In this document: positions 44,054 to 53,452 of the stretch, piece after piece
Layout: each line of letters begins with the position of its first letter
Position numbering within the stretch: position 1 is the stretch's first letter
From: Anaeropeptidivorans aminofermentans
Lineage (GTDB): Bacteria; Bacillota; Clostridia; Lachnospirales; UBA5962
Reading direction: 5' to 3'
Assembly (NCBI RefSeq): GCF_940670685.1
Contig: NZ_OW711693.1
Coordinates: forward strand, 1 to 64,000
DNA length: 64,000 bases
The notes under the pieces: generated by a model
The model's database searches: none
What the model saw: the letters and a program-made list of their open reading frames with translations, nothing else
Told to the model about the DNA's origin: nothing
Made by a program: the position numbers and the translations under genes

Positions 44054-45379
44054 ATGAGAATGGTCGATTTAATTAATAAGAAAAAGGAAGGGAAGGCCCT
44101 TTCAAAGGAGGAAATAGCCTTTATTGTAGAAGGCTTTACAAAAGGCGAAATACCTGAATACCAGATGTCTGCCTTTTTAATGGCTGTGTATTTTAAAGGA
44201 ATGAATCAAGAGGAGACGGCAGAGCTTACTTTGAATATGGCAAAGTCCGGCGATACGGTAGACCTTTCTGAAATAGAAGGGGTTAAAGTAGATAAGCATT
44301 CCACAGGAGGCGTCGGGGATAAAACCACTTTGATTATTTCTCCCATTGTTGCTTCTTTGGGTGTACCTGTTGCTAAAATGAGCGGAAGAGGCCTTGGCCA
44401 TACCGGCGGAACAGTGGACAAGCTTGAATCTATTCCTGGGTTTAAAACAAGCCTTTCAAGAGAGGAATTTTTAAATATCGTAAAAAAGGACGGCCTTTGT
44501 GTTGCCGGCCAATCTGGAAATCTTGCCCCTGCCGATAAAAAAATATATGCCTTGAGAGACGTTACGGGGACAGTAGATAATTTATCCTTAATTGCTTCTA
44601 GTATCATGAGTAAGAAAATAGCCGCAGGAGCAGACGCCATTCTTCTTGATGTTAAAACGGGAAGCGGCGCTTTTATGAAAACCCCGGAGGCTTCCATAGC
44701 CCTTGCAAAAGAAATGGTCAATATCGGAGAAGCCGTTGGAAGGCACACCGTTGCTCTCATAACGGATATGGATATTCCTTTGGGCTTTGCCATAGGAAAC
44801 AGCCTTGAAATCATAGAATCCGTAGATACCTTAAAAGGAAACGGTCCGGAGGATTTAACAGAGGTTTGTCTTGCCATCGCCTCTGAAATGCTCTATCTTG
44901 CAGGAAAGGGCAGTGTAGCTGAATGCCGAAGAATGGCCGAAGGCGCCATAAAAGACGGTTCCGCTTTTAAAAAGCTTGCTGAAATGGTTTCAAATCAAGG
45001 GGGCGACCCATCTGTTATTGAGGATACGGAAAACTTTCAAAAGGCAGGCATATGTCATACCCTTTTAAGCACTGAGGAAGGCTATATCCATCATATGGAT
45101 GTTGAAGGCATTGGCATATCTTCTTCACTTTTAGGGGCAGGAAGAGAAAGAGAAGACAGCGTTATAGATTTTTCTGCAGGCATTCTATTAAATAAAAAAA
45201 CAGGCGATTACGTTAAAAAAGATGAGGTTCTTGCCCATTTTTATACAAATGATGAAAATAAGCTGAAACAAGGCATTCATAAATTTCTGGAATCCATTGA
45301 ATTCTCAAAAGAGAAGCCAGGGAAGAACCCTCTTATTTATGCAAGGGTTTCAAAAGACGGGGTGGAGAACAGAGCATAG
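44054..45379 (+). CDS. pdp: Pyrimidine-nucleoside phosphorylase
   Basis: The enzyme cleaves uridine, thymidine and deoxyuridine with phosphate to the base and (deoxy)ribose-1-phosphate. The 441-residue protein has the thymidine/pyrimidine phosphorylase signature SGRGLGHTGGTVDKLESIPG and phosphate site KHSTGGVGDKT at 81-91. Length and motifs fit Pdp of Gram-positives rather than the longer archaeal type. The ATG follows AAGGAGG. It feeds deoB and deoC downstream. Confidence 0.95.
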   Translation: MRMVDLINKKKEGKALSKEEIAFIVEGFTKGEIPEYQMSAFLMAVYFKGMNQEETAELTLNMAKSGDTVDLSEIEGVKVDKHSTGGVGDKTTLIISPIVASLGVPVAKMSGRGLGHTGGTVDKLESIPGFKTSLSREEFLNIVKKDGLCVAGQSGNLAPADKKIYALRDVTGTVDNLSLIASSIMSKKIAAGADAILLDVKTGSGAFMKTPEASIALAKEMVNIGEAVGRHTVALITDMDIPLGFAIGNSLEIIESVDTLKGNGPEDLTEVCLAIASEMLYLAGKGSVAECRRMAEGAIKDGSAFKKLAEMVSNQGGDPSVIEDTENFQKAGICHTLLSTEEGYIHHMDVEGIGISSSLLGAGREREDSVIDFSAGILLNKKTGDYVKKDEVLAHFYTNDENKLKQGIHKFLESIEFSKEKPGKNPLIYARVSKDGVENRA

Positions 45380-45731
45380 AGAAAGCCTTTATCCTGCTGC
45401 CAAATTGAGATTTTGGCGATATATCCTAGGAAGGCTTGCAAGGTCCGGCGAAGCTTTATAAATCTTTACAATTTGCAGGGAGTCAATTAAAGTGGTTAAA
45501 AATCCGGCCCGAGTTAAAATACTGCTAGCAGTATTTTAATCTTATGATATTTTGCGTAAGCAAGTACCTTCCCGTTTAATTGATGAAAGTCTGAGGTCCT
45601 ATGGATAAAGCTTATTATCTTAGGTTTTCATCAGCAGGACGTACAGTTAACACAAAATAAAAATTCAGATAAAAATATTAGAAGGTGCGCCTTTTCAGGC
45701 AAGCCTTAATATCAGAAAAGGAGGTTTCATT
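45380..45731. other. Intergenic region with a perfect 26-base palindrome
   Basis: The stretch 45514-45539 is TTAAAATACTGCT followed at once by its exact reverse complement. With no loop and no T run, it looks more like a protein-binding site than a terminator. It lies 192 bases before the deoB start. No gene is seen. Confidence 0.5.
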
Positions 45732-46907
45732 ATGAAAAGAGTCATTCTTGTAGTTATAGACAGCGTAGGCATCGGAGAGCTTCCCGATGCTAAAAATTAC
45801 GGCGATGAGGGAAGCAATACTTTGCTTAATATCAAAAGGGAAAGACCGGATATGGAGCTTAAAAATATGCTTTCCATAGGGCTTTCTCATATAGAAGGGG
45901 GAAAAGGCCTTGCAACAGGGGAATACACCCCCGAAGGGGCTTTCGGCAGGCTTGCGGAAAGCTCTAAAGGAAAGGATACCACAACAGGCCATTGGGAAAT
46001 TGCAGGCATTATTATAGACAATCCCTTCCCCACTTACCCTAAGGGATTTCCTAAAGAGGTTATAGACGAATTTGAGAAATTAACCGGAAGGAAGGTAATA
46101 GCCAATTGCCCCGCCTCCGGCACGGAAATTATCGAGAGGCTTGGGAAAGAGCATATGGAAACAGGGGCTCTTATTGTTTATACCTCTGCCGACAGCGTTT
46201 TCCAGATTGCCGCCCATGAAGAAATCGTTCCCATAGAGGAGCTTTATGATATATGCCAGAAGGCAAGAGATATGCTTACAGGCCCCCATGCCGTTTCCAG
46301 GGTAATTGCAAGGCCATTCTTGGGAAGCCCGGGAAGTTTTAAAAGAACTTCCAACAGAAAAGATTTTTCCATAGAGCCTATTAAAGACACGATGCTGGAT
46401 TATATAAAGGCATCGGGACTTCAGGTTGCCGCCGTTGGCAAAATAGAGGATATTTTCTCCGGAAAAGGAATTACACAGGCCGTTCACACCACCTCCAATA
46501 TGGACGGTGTTGACAAGACCCTAGATTATATGGATACTGTAGAGAATGGGCTTATTTTTACAAATCTTGTGGATTTTGACATGCTTTACGGCCATAGAAA
46601 CGACGTAGACGGCTATGCTGAAGCTTTAATCGCCTTTGATAACAGGCTTCCTGAAATTAAAGCAAAGCTAAGACCGGACGATATTTTAATGATAACCGCC
46701 GACCACGGCTGCGACCCTACCACCGAAAGCACAGACCATTCAAGAGAATATATACCGCTTTTAATTTACGGAGATAAGGTAAAAGCAGGAACGAATATCG
46801 GAACGAGAAAAACATTTTCGGACATCGGAAAGACCATATTGGACTATCTTTCAGTAGAAGGAAAGCTTGACGGCGAAAGCTTTTTAAATCTGTTCACTAT
46901 TAAGTAA
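45732..46907 (+). CDS. deoB: Phosphopentomutase
   Basis: DeoB converts (deoxy)ribose-1-phosphate to the 5-phosphate. The 391-residue protein is an alkaline-phosphatase-fold metalloenzyme. The N-terminal metal site is [13 protein letters not shown], the phosphorylated-threonine region is [13 protein letters not shown], and the C-terminal site is [27 protein letters not shown] precedes the ATG. It stands 89 bases before deoD and is probably cotranscribed with it. Confidence 0.97.
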   Translation: MKRVILVVIDSVGIGELPDAKNYGDEGSNTLLNIKRERPDMELKNMLSIGLSHIEGGKGLATGEYTPEGAFGRLAESSKGKDTTTGHWEIAGIIIDNPFPTYPKGFPKEVIDEFEKLTGRKVIANCPASGTEIIERLGKEHMETGALIVYTSADSVFQIAAHEEIVPIEELYDICQKARDMLTGPHAVSRVIARPFLGSPGSFKRTSNRKDFSIEPIKDTMLDYIKASGLQVAAVGKIEDIFSGKGITQAVHTTSNMDGVDKTLDYMDTVENGLIFTNLVDFDMLYGHRNDVDGYAEALIAFDNRLPEIKAKLRPDDILMITADHGCDPTTESTDHSREYIPLLIYGDKVKAGTNIGTRKTFSDIGKTILDYLSVEGKLDGESFLNLFTIK

Positions 46908-46996
46908 TTTGTTTCAATAATGCAAAAGGCAATTTGCCGCCTGTTTCGGTGAATTGCTGTAAGCTGCTATAAAAATTATTACTAAGGAGGAAAATA

Positions 46997-47731
46997 ATGA
47001 TACCGACACCCCATATAGAGGCAAAAGCAGGAGAAATAGCAAAAACCGTATTAATGCCCGGAGACCCTTTAAGGGCTAAATTCGTTGCCGAAAACTTTCT
47101 TGAAGACCCAAAGCAGTATAACGGTGTAAGAGGAATGCTTGGATACACGGGAAAATATAAGGGCCATGACGTATCCGTTCAAGGCTCCGGCATGGGAATC
47201 CCTTCCATAGGAATCTATTCCTATGAGCTTTACAAATTTTATGACGTAGATAATATTATCCGCATCGGAACCGCAGGAGCCATACATCCGGACCTTAAAA
47301 TAAGAGATATTGTAATAGCCCAAGGGGCCTGCACAAATTCCAATTATGCTGCCCAGTATAATATTACGGGAACCTATGCCCCCATAGCTTCCTTTGAGCT
47401 TTTGGAAAAAGCGGTTATGGCTGCGAGAAATAAAGATGCCCGCATTACCGTAGGAAACGTATTAAGCTCCGATACATTTTACGGAGATGACCCCTTAGAT
47501 ACGGAAAAGTGGCAGAAGATGGGGGTTCTTTGTATAGAGATGGAGTCTGCAGGTCTTTACATGAATGCCGCAAGATTAAATAAAAGGGCATTAGGCTTAT
47601 TTACCATAAGCGACTCTCTTGTTACAGGGGAGGCCACAACATCATCCGAAAGACAAAGCTCCTTTACAAAAATGATGGAAATTGCCCTTGAAACGGCTAT
47701 CGCTATGGAAAATAATAAAACAAATAAATAA
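46997..47731 (+). CDS. deoD: Purine-nucleoside phosphorylase, DeoD type
   Basis: The hexameric enzyme cleaves purine nucleosides and deoxynucleosides. The 244-residue protein has the NP-I family layout: MPGDPLRAKFVAENFL (phosphate site), GSGMGIPSIGIYSYELY, RIGTAGAIHPDLKIRDIV and the substrate-binding EMESAGLYMNAA. The start ATG follows AAGGAGG. A perfect 17-base stem with no T run follows its stop. Confidence 0.97.
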   Translation: MIPTPHIEAKAGEIAKTVLMPGDPLRAKFVAENFLEDPKQYNGVRGMLGYTGKYKGHDVSVQGSGMGIPSIGIYSYELYKFYDVDNIIRIGTAGAIHPDLKIRDIVIAQGACTNSNYAAQYNITGTYAPIASFELLEKAVMAARNKDARITVGNVLSSDTFYGDDPLDTEKWQKMGVLCIEMESAGLYMNAARLNKRALGLFTISDSLVTGEATTSSERQSSFTKMMEIALETAIAMENNKTNK

Positions 47732-47753
47732 TACTACAAGAGTTATGAAATTC

Positions 47754-47790
47754 ACCCTTAGGCGTTCTCCTGCGGAGAACGCCTAAGGGT
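47754..47790. terminator. Very strong hairpin after deoD
   Basis: ACCCTTAGGCGTTCTCC / GGAGAACGCCTAAGGGT is a perfect 17-base stem with a TGC loop, 23 bases after deoD. The T run is not directly attached, so it may mark a 3' mRNA end rather than a typical terminator. Confidence 0.7.
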
Positions 47791-48489
47791 ATAGCTTCTT
47801 TTATTTATTCTGTAAGAGAATTGATGCCTTGATTTTGCCTATGGCTTCTTGGGGATTTGGGCAGATTATATTAAAAACCCTGCTTCTTATCTTAGTTCTT
47901 TTTATATACAAAGTGCACATACAACGAAAAAATACAAAAATCCTCAAATTTCGATAAAATGGCTTATTTACTGGATTTGTATAGAAAAAATAATTCATTA
48001 AAAAATTATGTATTTTATGAAATATTTATGAAGGCTTTTTTAAGAGAATAAGACTGAAGCCCTTATTATATGCGGTTTTCAACTAAAGGGTGACAATGCG
48101 TTCATTTTACATTCATTTTTTATAAAGTTTAAATCAATTTACATAGGCTTTTCTTTGTGTTAAAATGATTGCATAGTTAATAAATTGATTTAAAACGATA
48201 AGGATTTATCCTTTACCTGTTTCATCTTAACTGAATAATTTTACTAAAAAGGTACAGCACGCAGATTTTTGCTTTCTCTTTGTATTTTATAGAAATTCTT
48301 TAAGCTATTTCGCTGAAAGGCTATGCTATAATTTAACTGAAGCCCTGCTAGCTGTACGTTTCCCGTTTAGGGCGTGTTTTAAAATCCAAGCTCAGGAGCA
48401 TGTTTGAATTTTAAACATGGCTGATATGAATACTTCTTTGAATTATTTATCAGGGCTCGCTCTTTGAAGGCGAATGATAGAGGTGTTTT
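47791..48489. promoter_or_regulatory. Long leader of the MFS gene with possible structured RNA
   Basis: An extended -10 TGCTATAAT is at 48324-48332. After it, AGCCCTG (about 48342-48348) pairs with CAGGGCT (about 48451-48457), enclosing hairpins such as CATGTTTGAATTTTAAACATG. This looks like a folded 5' leader of about 150 bases. I cannot match it to a known riboswitch. The rest of the region is AT-rich and without a gene. Confidence 0.45.
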
Positions 48490-49689
48490 ATGGTTAAAAG
48501 GAGCATGAAGCCGGCGGTAATCGCTTATATGGCTTTTCTGCTTTTCGGAAGTTTTTTAAGTATTGTAAGCTCGTATTTCAATATTCTTGCCTCTCATTTT
48601 TCCCACAGCCTTTCAAGCATAAGCTTAATGCTTTCGGCCATGGCTACAGGCAGGATACTGACGATTTTTATAAGCGGCTTCATCGCCGACAGAATAGGCA
48701 GGAAGCTGATGCTTTTTGCTTCTATAAGCTGCGTAACGGTGTTTTTTGTATTTGTTCCCTTTACCACTAATTTTACGATAGCTTTGGTGCTTTCGGCTAT
48801 TGCGGGAATGGGCCACGGAATGACGGATTCTTCTGCCACGGCTTTAGTGCTTGACTGTTTTCCGGATAAGCCGAATTTCCCTTTGAGCCTTATACAGGTT
48901 TTCTTCTGTGTAGGGGCCATGAGTACGCCTATTGCAGCAGATGTTCTTTTTTCAAATGGCATCTATTTTGGCTGGGGATTTTGGGGCCTTGGCGTTTTAG
49001 GTATTGTTGCCGCCTTTTTAATACTTACTGCAAAGTTTCCCCCTTATATTAAAGATAAGGCTGAAATAGACACACTCATTCAAAATAAATTTAACGTAAA
49101 GCCCTCTGTATATAGAGAAGGCTTGCTTATAGGCCTGATTGTTTTTTTCTACAGTATCACTACGACAACCCTTACCACATGGGGCGGAACCTACGCCATG
49201 GAGGCCGTAGGCATAGAGCCTATAAAATCCATCCATGTGCTTACATATTACAATATCGGCTGTATGACAGGTACATTTATTATTGCAAAGCTTTTGGACA
49301 GGATTCATTCTACGGTTTTTATCATTTTGAATCCTGTAATGATTATCCTGTTTATGTTTCTGTTTTATACCTTGAAAAGCCCTGGTTTAAGCTATATGCT
49401 TTTTATGGGAAGCGGTCTTTTCGCCGGAATTTTTTACTCCCTTGCATTATCCGTAGTAGATGAAATGTTCCCGGAGAAAAAGGCCTCTGCAAGCGGCGTT
49501 ACCATGGGAATGAGTGCTTTGGGAAGCTTCTGTACCCCTGTTATCACAGGCCGTATTTATGAAAGCTATGGAATAGCCAATGCTTTCGGCATTATGTTTA
49601 TAAGTTTTATTTTGCTTTTCGTGCTGTCCATTGTATTTCGCTTGAGATTTAAGAAAATACTTAATAAAAGCATAAGCTACAGTGAATAA
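48490..49689 (+). CDS. MFS transporter
   Basis: The 399-residue protein has twelve hydrophobic helices and the MFS signature FIADRIGRKLMLF between helices 2 and 3. It is a general major-facilitator permease of the sugar/nucleoside-type branch; the substrate is not clear. It lies between deoD and deoC, which suggests a role in nucleoside or sugar uptake, but this is inference from position only. The ATG follows AGAGGTG. Confidence 0.85.
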   Translation: MVKRSMKPAVIAYMAFLLFGSFLSIVSSYFNILASHFSHSLSSISLMLSAMATGRILTIFISGFIADRIGRKLMLFASISCVTVFFVFVPFTTNFTIALVLSAIAGMGHGMTDSSATALVLDCFPDKPNFPLSLIQVFFCVGAMSTPIAADVLFSNGIYFGWGFWGLGVLGIVAAFLILTAKFPPYIKDKAEIDTLIQNKFNVKPSVYREGLLIGLIVFFYSITTTTLTTWGGTYAMEAVGIEPIKSIHVLTYYNIGCMTGTFIIAKLLDRIHSTVFIILNPVMIILFMFLFYTLKSPGLSYMLFMGSGLFAGIFYSLALSVVDEMFPEKKASASGVTMGMSALGSFCTPVITGRIYESYGIANAFGIMFISFILLFVLSIVFRLRFKKILNKSISYSE

Positions 49690-50067
49690 ATAGAAATTCC
49701 TTCAGATAATATTCTTGCTTAAGAAGCTTGAAAATACTTATTCTATTTAACAAACCTTTTGAATCTTCTTAAGCAAAGAAGAAGGCGCTTGTAAAAGTCT
49801 TGAAGCCGTATATATTTTTCTACCAAGCCGAAGATATAATAAAGCAGGTGCATCTTTCTTTATTATATAAAGCAAAACAAAATTAAAGCGGGAACAAAGG
49901 TATTATTCATAAACAGCTTAAATATATAAAGGCACTATATTTAAGCCATTTATAGTCAACAAAGATGAAGATACTTTTAGAGCTTTACCGTAAGAATTTT
50001 AGTTCACTAAGTATAAAATATACTGTAATTAATTTGTTTCACTAGATTTACCCTTGGAGGTTTTATT
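49690..50067. other. Intergenic region with a long imperfect hairpin and a C half
   Basis: TGCTTAAGAAGCTTGAAAA / TTTTGAATCTTCTTAAGCA at 49717-49786 forms an imperfect stem with a loop of about 35 bases. A C-type half (GCGGGAACAAAGGTATTATTCATAAACAGC) lies at about 49861-49957. No gene is seen. Confidence 0.45.
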
Positions 50068-50733
50068 ATGGATATTAAGGAAATTTTATCTTTTGTGGAT
50101 CATACCTTGCTCACCCAGACGGCTACACCGGAAGAAATAAAGCAGATTATAGAAGACGGCATCAAATACAATGTTGCTTCCGCCTGTATTCCTCCTTCTT
50201 ATGTTACATTTGCAAAGGAAGCAGCAGGAGATAAGCTCCCTATTTGTACGGTGATAGGCTTTCCCAACGGATATCAGATGACTTCCGTAAAGCTTTTCGA
50301 AACGGAAAAGGCCCTTGAAGCCGGTGCCGATGAAATTGATATGGTAATAAACATAGGAATGGTGAAGGATAAAAATTATTCCTATGTAGAAAATGAAATA
50401 AAGCAGCTTAAAGACCTATGCAAAGACAAGATACTGAAAGTGATTATAGAGGCATGTCTTTTAAATGAACAGGAAAAAATAGAGATGTGCAAGGTGGTTT
50501 CGGCCTCAGGGGCAGACTTTATAAAGACCTCTACAGGCTTTTCAACAGGCGGGGCTACCTTCTGCGATATAGAGCTTTTCAAAAAGCATGTGGACAGCCA
50601 CGTTAAAATAAAAGCTGCCGGAGGCATTTCCTCCATAGACGATGCTATAAGATTTATAGAACTTGGAGCAAGCCGCCTTGGAACAAGCCGCATCGTTAAG
50701 ATAGTTAAAAGCGAGGAAAGCTCCGGCTATTAA
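50068..50733 (+). CDS. deoC: Deoxyribose-phosphate aldolase
   Basis: DeoC splits deoxyribose-5-phosphate into glyceraldehyde-3-phosphate and acetaldehyde. The 221-residue TIM-barrel protein has the Schiff-base lysine K153 in FIKTSTGF, the second lysine K182 in KAAGGI and the conserved aspartate D91 in [10 protein letters not shown]. The ATG follows TTGGAGG. It completes the deoxynucleoside catabolic route begun by Pdp, DeoD and DeoB. Confidence 0.97.
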   Translation: MDIKEILSFVDHTLLTQTATPEEIKQIIEDGIKYNVASACIPPSYVTFAKEAAGDKLPICTVIGFPNGYQMTSVKLFETEKALEAGADEIDMVINIGMVKDKNYSYVENEIKQLKDLCKDKILKVIIEACLLNEQEKIEMCKVVSASGADFIKTSTGFSTGGATFCDIELFKKHVDSHVKIKAAGGISSIDDAIRFIELGASRLGTSRIVKIVKSEESSGY

Positions 50734-51073
50734 GAAAAATTTAATTTACAGCGGCCGAATTAAATCGCCCAAGAACTTGTTTTGGAGACATTCATTAAGG
50801 CTGCGTAATCTGCTGTAAGAGCTAACAGCTTGATATTTACCTTGTTGAAGCAAGTTATTGCAAGCAGTGAAAAACCTAAACAAAAGTCTATTTTACCATA
50901 GAAACAGACTCCATATTTAAAAAAGAAACTTTGCTTTTCATGGCCGGTTTTTGACTGTTTTGCTTATATTGTGTTTTCTTGCAACAATGCTTTTTAAACT
51001 TTAAAACCTATTTAACGTATATAGAATTTGACTATTTCAGACAATGCCAAGTTCAAATACACAGGAGGAAATT
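50734..51073. other. Intergenic region with a possible G element
   Basis: A degenerate G copy lies at about 50896-51010 (AAAAGTCTATTTTACCATAG to TTTCTTGCAACAATGC). No gene or terminator is clear. The cdd ribosome site AGGAGG lies at 51063-51068. Confidence 0.4.
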
Positions 51074-51484
51074 ATGGAATATTCTCAACTTGTTAAAGAA
51101 GCTATAAAAGCAAAAAATCATTCTTATTCTCCCTATTCAAAATTTAAGGTAGGCGCCGCCCTTCTTACAAAATCGGGGAAGGTATATTTAGGCGCTAATA
51201 TTGAAAATATAGCATACAGCCCCTCAAACTGCGCCGAGAGAACGGCATTTTTCAAAGCCGTATTCGACGGCGAGAAGGAATTTGAGGCCATAGCCGTAGC
51301 CGGCGGCTTAGACGACGATAATACAGATTATTGCTACCCTTGCGGCGTATGCCGTCAGGTAATGCTTGAATTCTGCGACCCGGAGACGTTTAAATTTATA
51401 TCCGTAAAGGACAAAGAAAACTATAAGGAATATTTCCTCAAGGAGATCATCCCTTTTGGCTTCGGCCCGGGAAGCATTAAATAA
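51074..51484 (+). CDS. cdd: Cytidine deaminase
   Basis: The enzyme deaminates cytidine and deoxycytidine to uridine and deoxyuridine. The 136-residue protein has the zinc ligands C53, C90 and C93 with catalytic E55 (NCAERTA and PCGVCRQ). This is the tetrameric short form. The ATG at 51074 follows GGAGG; an upstream in-frame ATG at 51044 has no ribosome site. It feeds Pdp with uridine. Confidence 0.96.
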   Translation: MEYSQLVKEAIKAKNHSYSPYSKFKVGAALLTKSGKVYLGANIENIAYSPSNCAERTAFFKAVFDGEKEFEAIAVAGGLDDDNTDYCYPCGVCRQVMLEFCDPETFKFISVKDKENYKEYFLKEIIPFGFGPGSIK

Positions 51485-51583
51485 TACCTTTAAATTCAAA
51501 AAGGGTATATTCCCTTAAAACTGCCTCTTTGTTGAGGCCCTTAATTTCGAGTATAGGTTTTACCTATATATATACAAACTTTT

Positions 51584-51604
51584 ATACCAAATCATAATTG
51601 GTAT
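51584..51604. promoter_or_regulatory. Possible operator upstream of the BMP lipoprotein gene
   Basis: ATACCAA-7-TTGGTAT is a perfect inverted repeat 25 bases upstream of the start, within the likely promoter region. It could be a repressor site, since the gene is likely controlled by nucleoside supply. Confidence 0.5.
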
Positions 51605-51629
51605 AGCTAATTTTAGGAGGTTTAAAAAA

Positions 51630-52763
51630 ATGAAGAAATTATTATCAGCTGTTTTGATAGGAGCTATGGCTTTATCACTGGCTGCATGCGGTGGTAATAC
51701 TGAAGGACCAAAACCAGAAGCTCCTGCATCAGAGGCGCCCGCATCAGAAGCCCCTGCATCAGAAGCTCCCGCATCAGAAGCTCCTGCATCTGAAGGCACA
51801 GACTATTCAAACTTTTCAGTAGGCATGATTACCGACACAGGCGGCGTTAATGACCAGTCATTTAACCAGTCAGCTTGGGAAGGCTTACAGGCATTTGAAC
51901 AGGAAACAGGCGCAAAGGTTAGCTACCGTGAATCAGAGCAGGAAGCAAACTACGGCCCTAATATCGACAGCCTTGTAGACGCAGACACAGACCTTATCTG
52001 GGGTATCGGTTTCATGATGGGTGATGCTATATCAAACGCTGCCACAACAAACCCTGATATTAAATTTGCAATCGTTGACAACGCTTATGATGAAACACCT
52101 GCAAACTTAACAGCAGTTGTGTTCAGAGCACAGGAACCTTCTTTCCTTGTAGGATACATGGCAGGTATGACAACAGAAACGAATAAAGTTGGTTTCGTAG
52201 GCGGAATCAAAGGTGAGGTTATCGACCAGTTTGAATTTGGTTACAGAGCAGGCGTTGCTTATGCAGCTAAAGAATTAGGCAAAGAAATCGAAGTTCTCGT
52301 TCAGTATGCAGATAGCTTCGGCGACGATGCTAAGGGTAAGGCTATTGCCACATCTATGTATACAAACGGTGCAGACATTGTTTTCCACGCTGCCGGTAAT
52401 GTTGGCCAGGGTGTAATCGCAGCAGCAAAGGATATGGATAAGCTTGTAATCGGTGTTGACAGAGACCAGGCTTACCTTGCCCCTGATAATGTAATGACAT
52501 CAGCTCTTAAGCTTGTTGGTGCAGCTATGAAGGACGTTTCTAAGAGAATCGCTGACGGCGAGGAATTAGGCGGACAGACTTTAGCTTATGGTATTGCTGA
52601 AGAATCAGCAGGTATTCCTCCATACGAAGGCTCCACAGCAAATCTTGTTGATAAAGAGGTTTATGACAAGACTATGGAAATTAAGGATAAAATAGTATCT
52701 GGCGATATCATTGATATCCCGGTTTCAGAAGAAGAATTTAATGAATTTGTAACAGGTTTATAG
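51630..52763 (+). CDS. BMP-family nucleoside-binding lipoprotein
   Basis: The 377-residue protein is the extracellular binding subunit of a nucleoside ABC importer. The lipoprotein signal ends in LAAC with C20. A linker of about five SEAPA pentapeptides (15-base DNA repeats) follows, then the PnrA/Bmp domain: SVGMITDTGGVNDQSFNQSAWEGL and the ligand-loop region YGIAEESAGIPPYEGS. It fits the ABC operon at 32.1-35.7 kb, although the two are 16 kb apart. AGGAGG precedes the ATG. A strong terminator follows directly. Confidence 0.94.
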   Translation: MKKLLSAVLIGAMALSLAACGGNTEGPKPEAPASEAPASEAPASEAPASEAPASEGTDYSNFSVGMITDTGGVNDQSFNQSAWEGLQAFEQETGAKVSYRESEQEANYGPNIDSLVDADTDLIWGIGFMMGDAISNAATTNPDIKFAIVDNAYDETPANLTAVVFRAQEPSFLVGYMAGMTTETNKVGFVGGIKGEVIDQFEFGYRAGVAYAAKELGKEIEVLVQYADSFGDDAKGKAIATSMYTNGADIVFHAAGNVGQGVIAAAKDMDKLVIGVDRDQAYLAPDNVMTSALKLVGAAMKDVSKRIADGEELGGQTLAYGIAEESAGIPPYEGSTANLVDKEVYDKTMEIKDKIVSGDIIDIPVSEEEFNEFVTGL

Positions 52764-52764
52764 G

Positions 52765-52798
52765 AAAAAAGCCCCGGGATATTTCCCGGGGCTTTTTT
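52765..52798 (+). terminator. Terminator of the BMP gene
   Basis: AAAAAAGCCCCGGGA / TCCCGGGGCTTTTTT with a four-base loop is a very strong classic terminator. Confidence 0.97.
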
Positions 52799-52937
52799 AA
52801 TTGGTAAGATGATGATGTTGGTTTAAGTTATAGAGCGGTGAAGGCATTGTTTCCTCCATCATTTTAAAACCATAAGAAGATCGTGCTGTTTTTTAAGTAA
52901 GAGTTATCTTTCAATAAGTGAATAAGAATTTATACCT

Positions 52938-53037
52938 AAGTGAACTTGAAAAATCATATAAGTATAAGCTTGTAAGTAGCTTTTCAAGTGAGCATTCCTT
53001 ATAGCTAACAAACAAGTTTTCAAGTTTATTAACTATA
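52938..53037 (+). repeat. Free-standing module F
   Basis: It runs from AAGTGAACTTGAAAAATC through TTGTAAGTAGC, TTTTCAAGTGAGCATTCC and AACAAACAAG to TTTCAAGTTTATTAACTATA. It matches the insert found in long A copies at 12.3, 30.9 and 36.3 kb. It shows that F is a separate element. Confidence 0.75.
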
Positions 53038-53046
53038 GATTAGCCT

Positions 53047-53080
53047 AAAAAGCCCTCATATTTAGAGGAGGGCTTTTTTT
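53047..53080 (+). terminator. Rho-independent terminator
   Basis: AAAAAGCCCTC...GAGGGCTTTTTTT with a T run. It is about 285 bases after the BMP gene; no gene ends just ahead of it, so it may end a short transcript from the F region. Confidence 0.8.
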
Positions 53081-53129
53081 GAATAAGCTTGTTTTACTGC
53101 CGTTTCTTTTGTATAAATAGATTTCATGC

Positions 53130-53233
53130 TATACTTGAATTCATATGAAATAATAACATTGTCAATCAGCTTTTATTCCGATTATATAAATACAGCTTGA
53201 TACAGCTAAAATAAAGTAAAAGTAAATTAACAA
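53130..53233 (-). repeat. Family B element, diverged
   Basis: Tail TATACTTGAATTCATATGAAATAATAAC, then TTGTCAATCAGCTTTTATTCCG, and AAAGTAAATTAACAAG closes. The centre has changed. Confidence 0.65.
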
Positions 53234-53314
53234 GAGCCTTTTTTAAGACGTATTCACTATGATTCAAAGATACTCTGTGAGCTTAGGAGGAGGGAACTGA
53301 ATTTATACTAATGA

Positions 53315-53379
53315 ACGGTACATTTTTGAATCCTTGCAAATATACGGTTTTGTTACTGTTTAACTTTAAATTTACTATA
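53315..53379 (-). repeat. Half of a family A element
   Basis: ACGGTACATTTTTGAATCC to AACTTTAAATTTACTATA is one arm plus the end. The other arm is missing. Confidence 0.7.
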
Positions 53380-53452
53380 TGTGGAAACAAATCTAAATCT
53401 TATTCTCTGGTTAATCGGTTTTTCTTATGAAAAACTTACTATAATCTGTTTC

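Noticed and set aside
44206-44877. Long antisense frame of 223 residues inside pdp
   Set aside because: It is a shadow of the strongly conserved pyrimidine-nucleoside phosphorylase.
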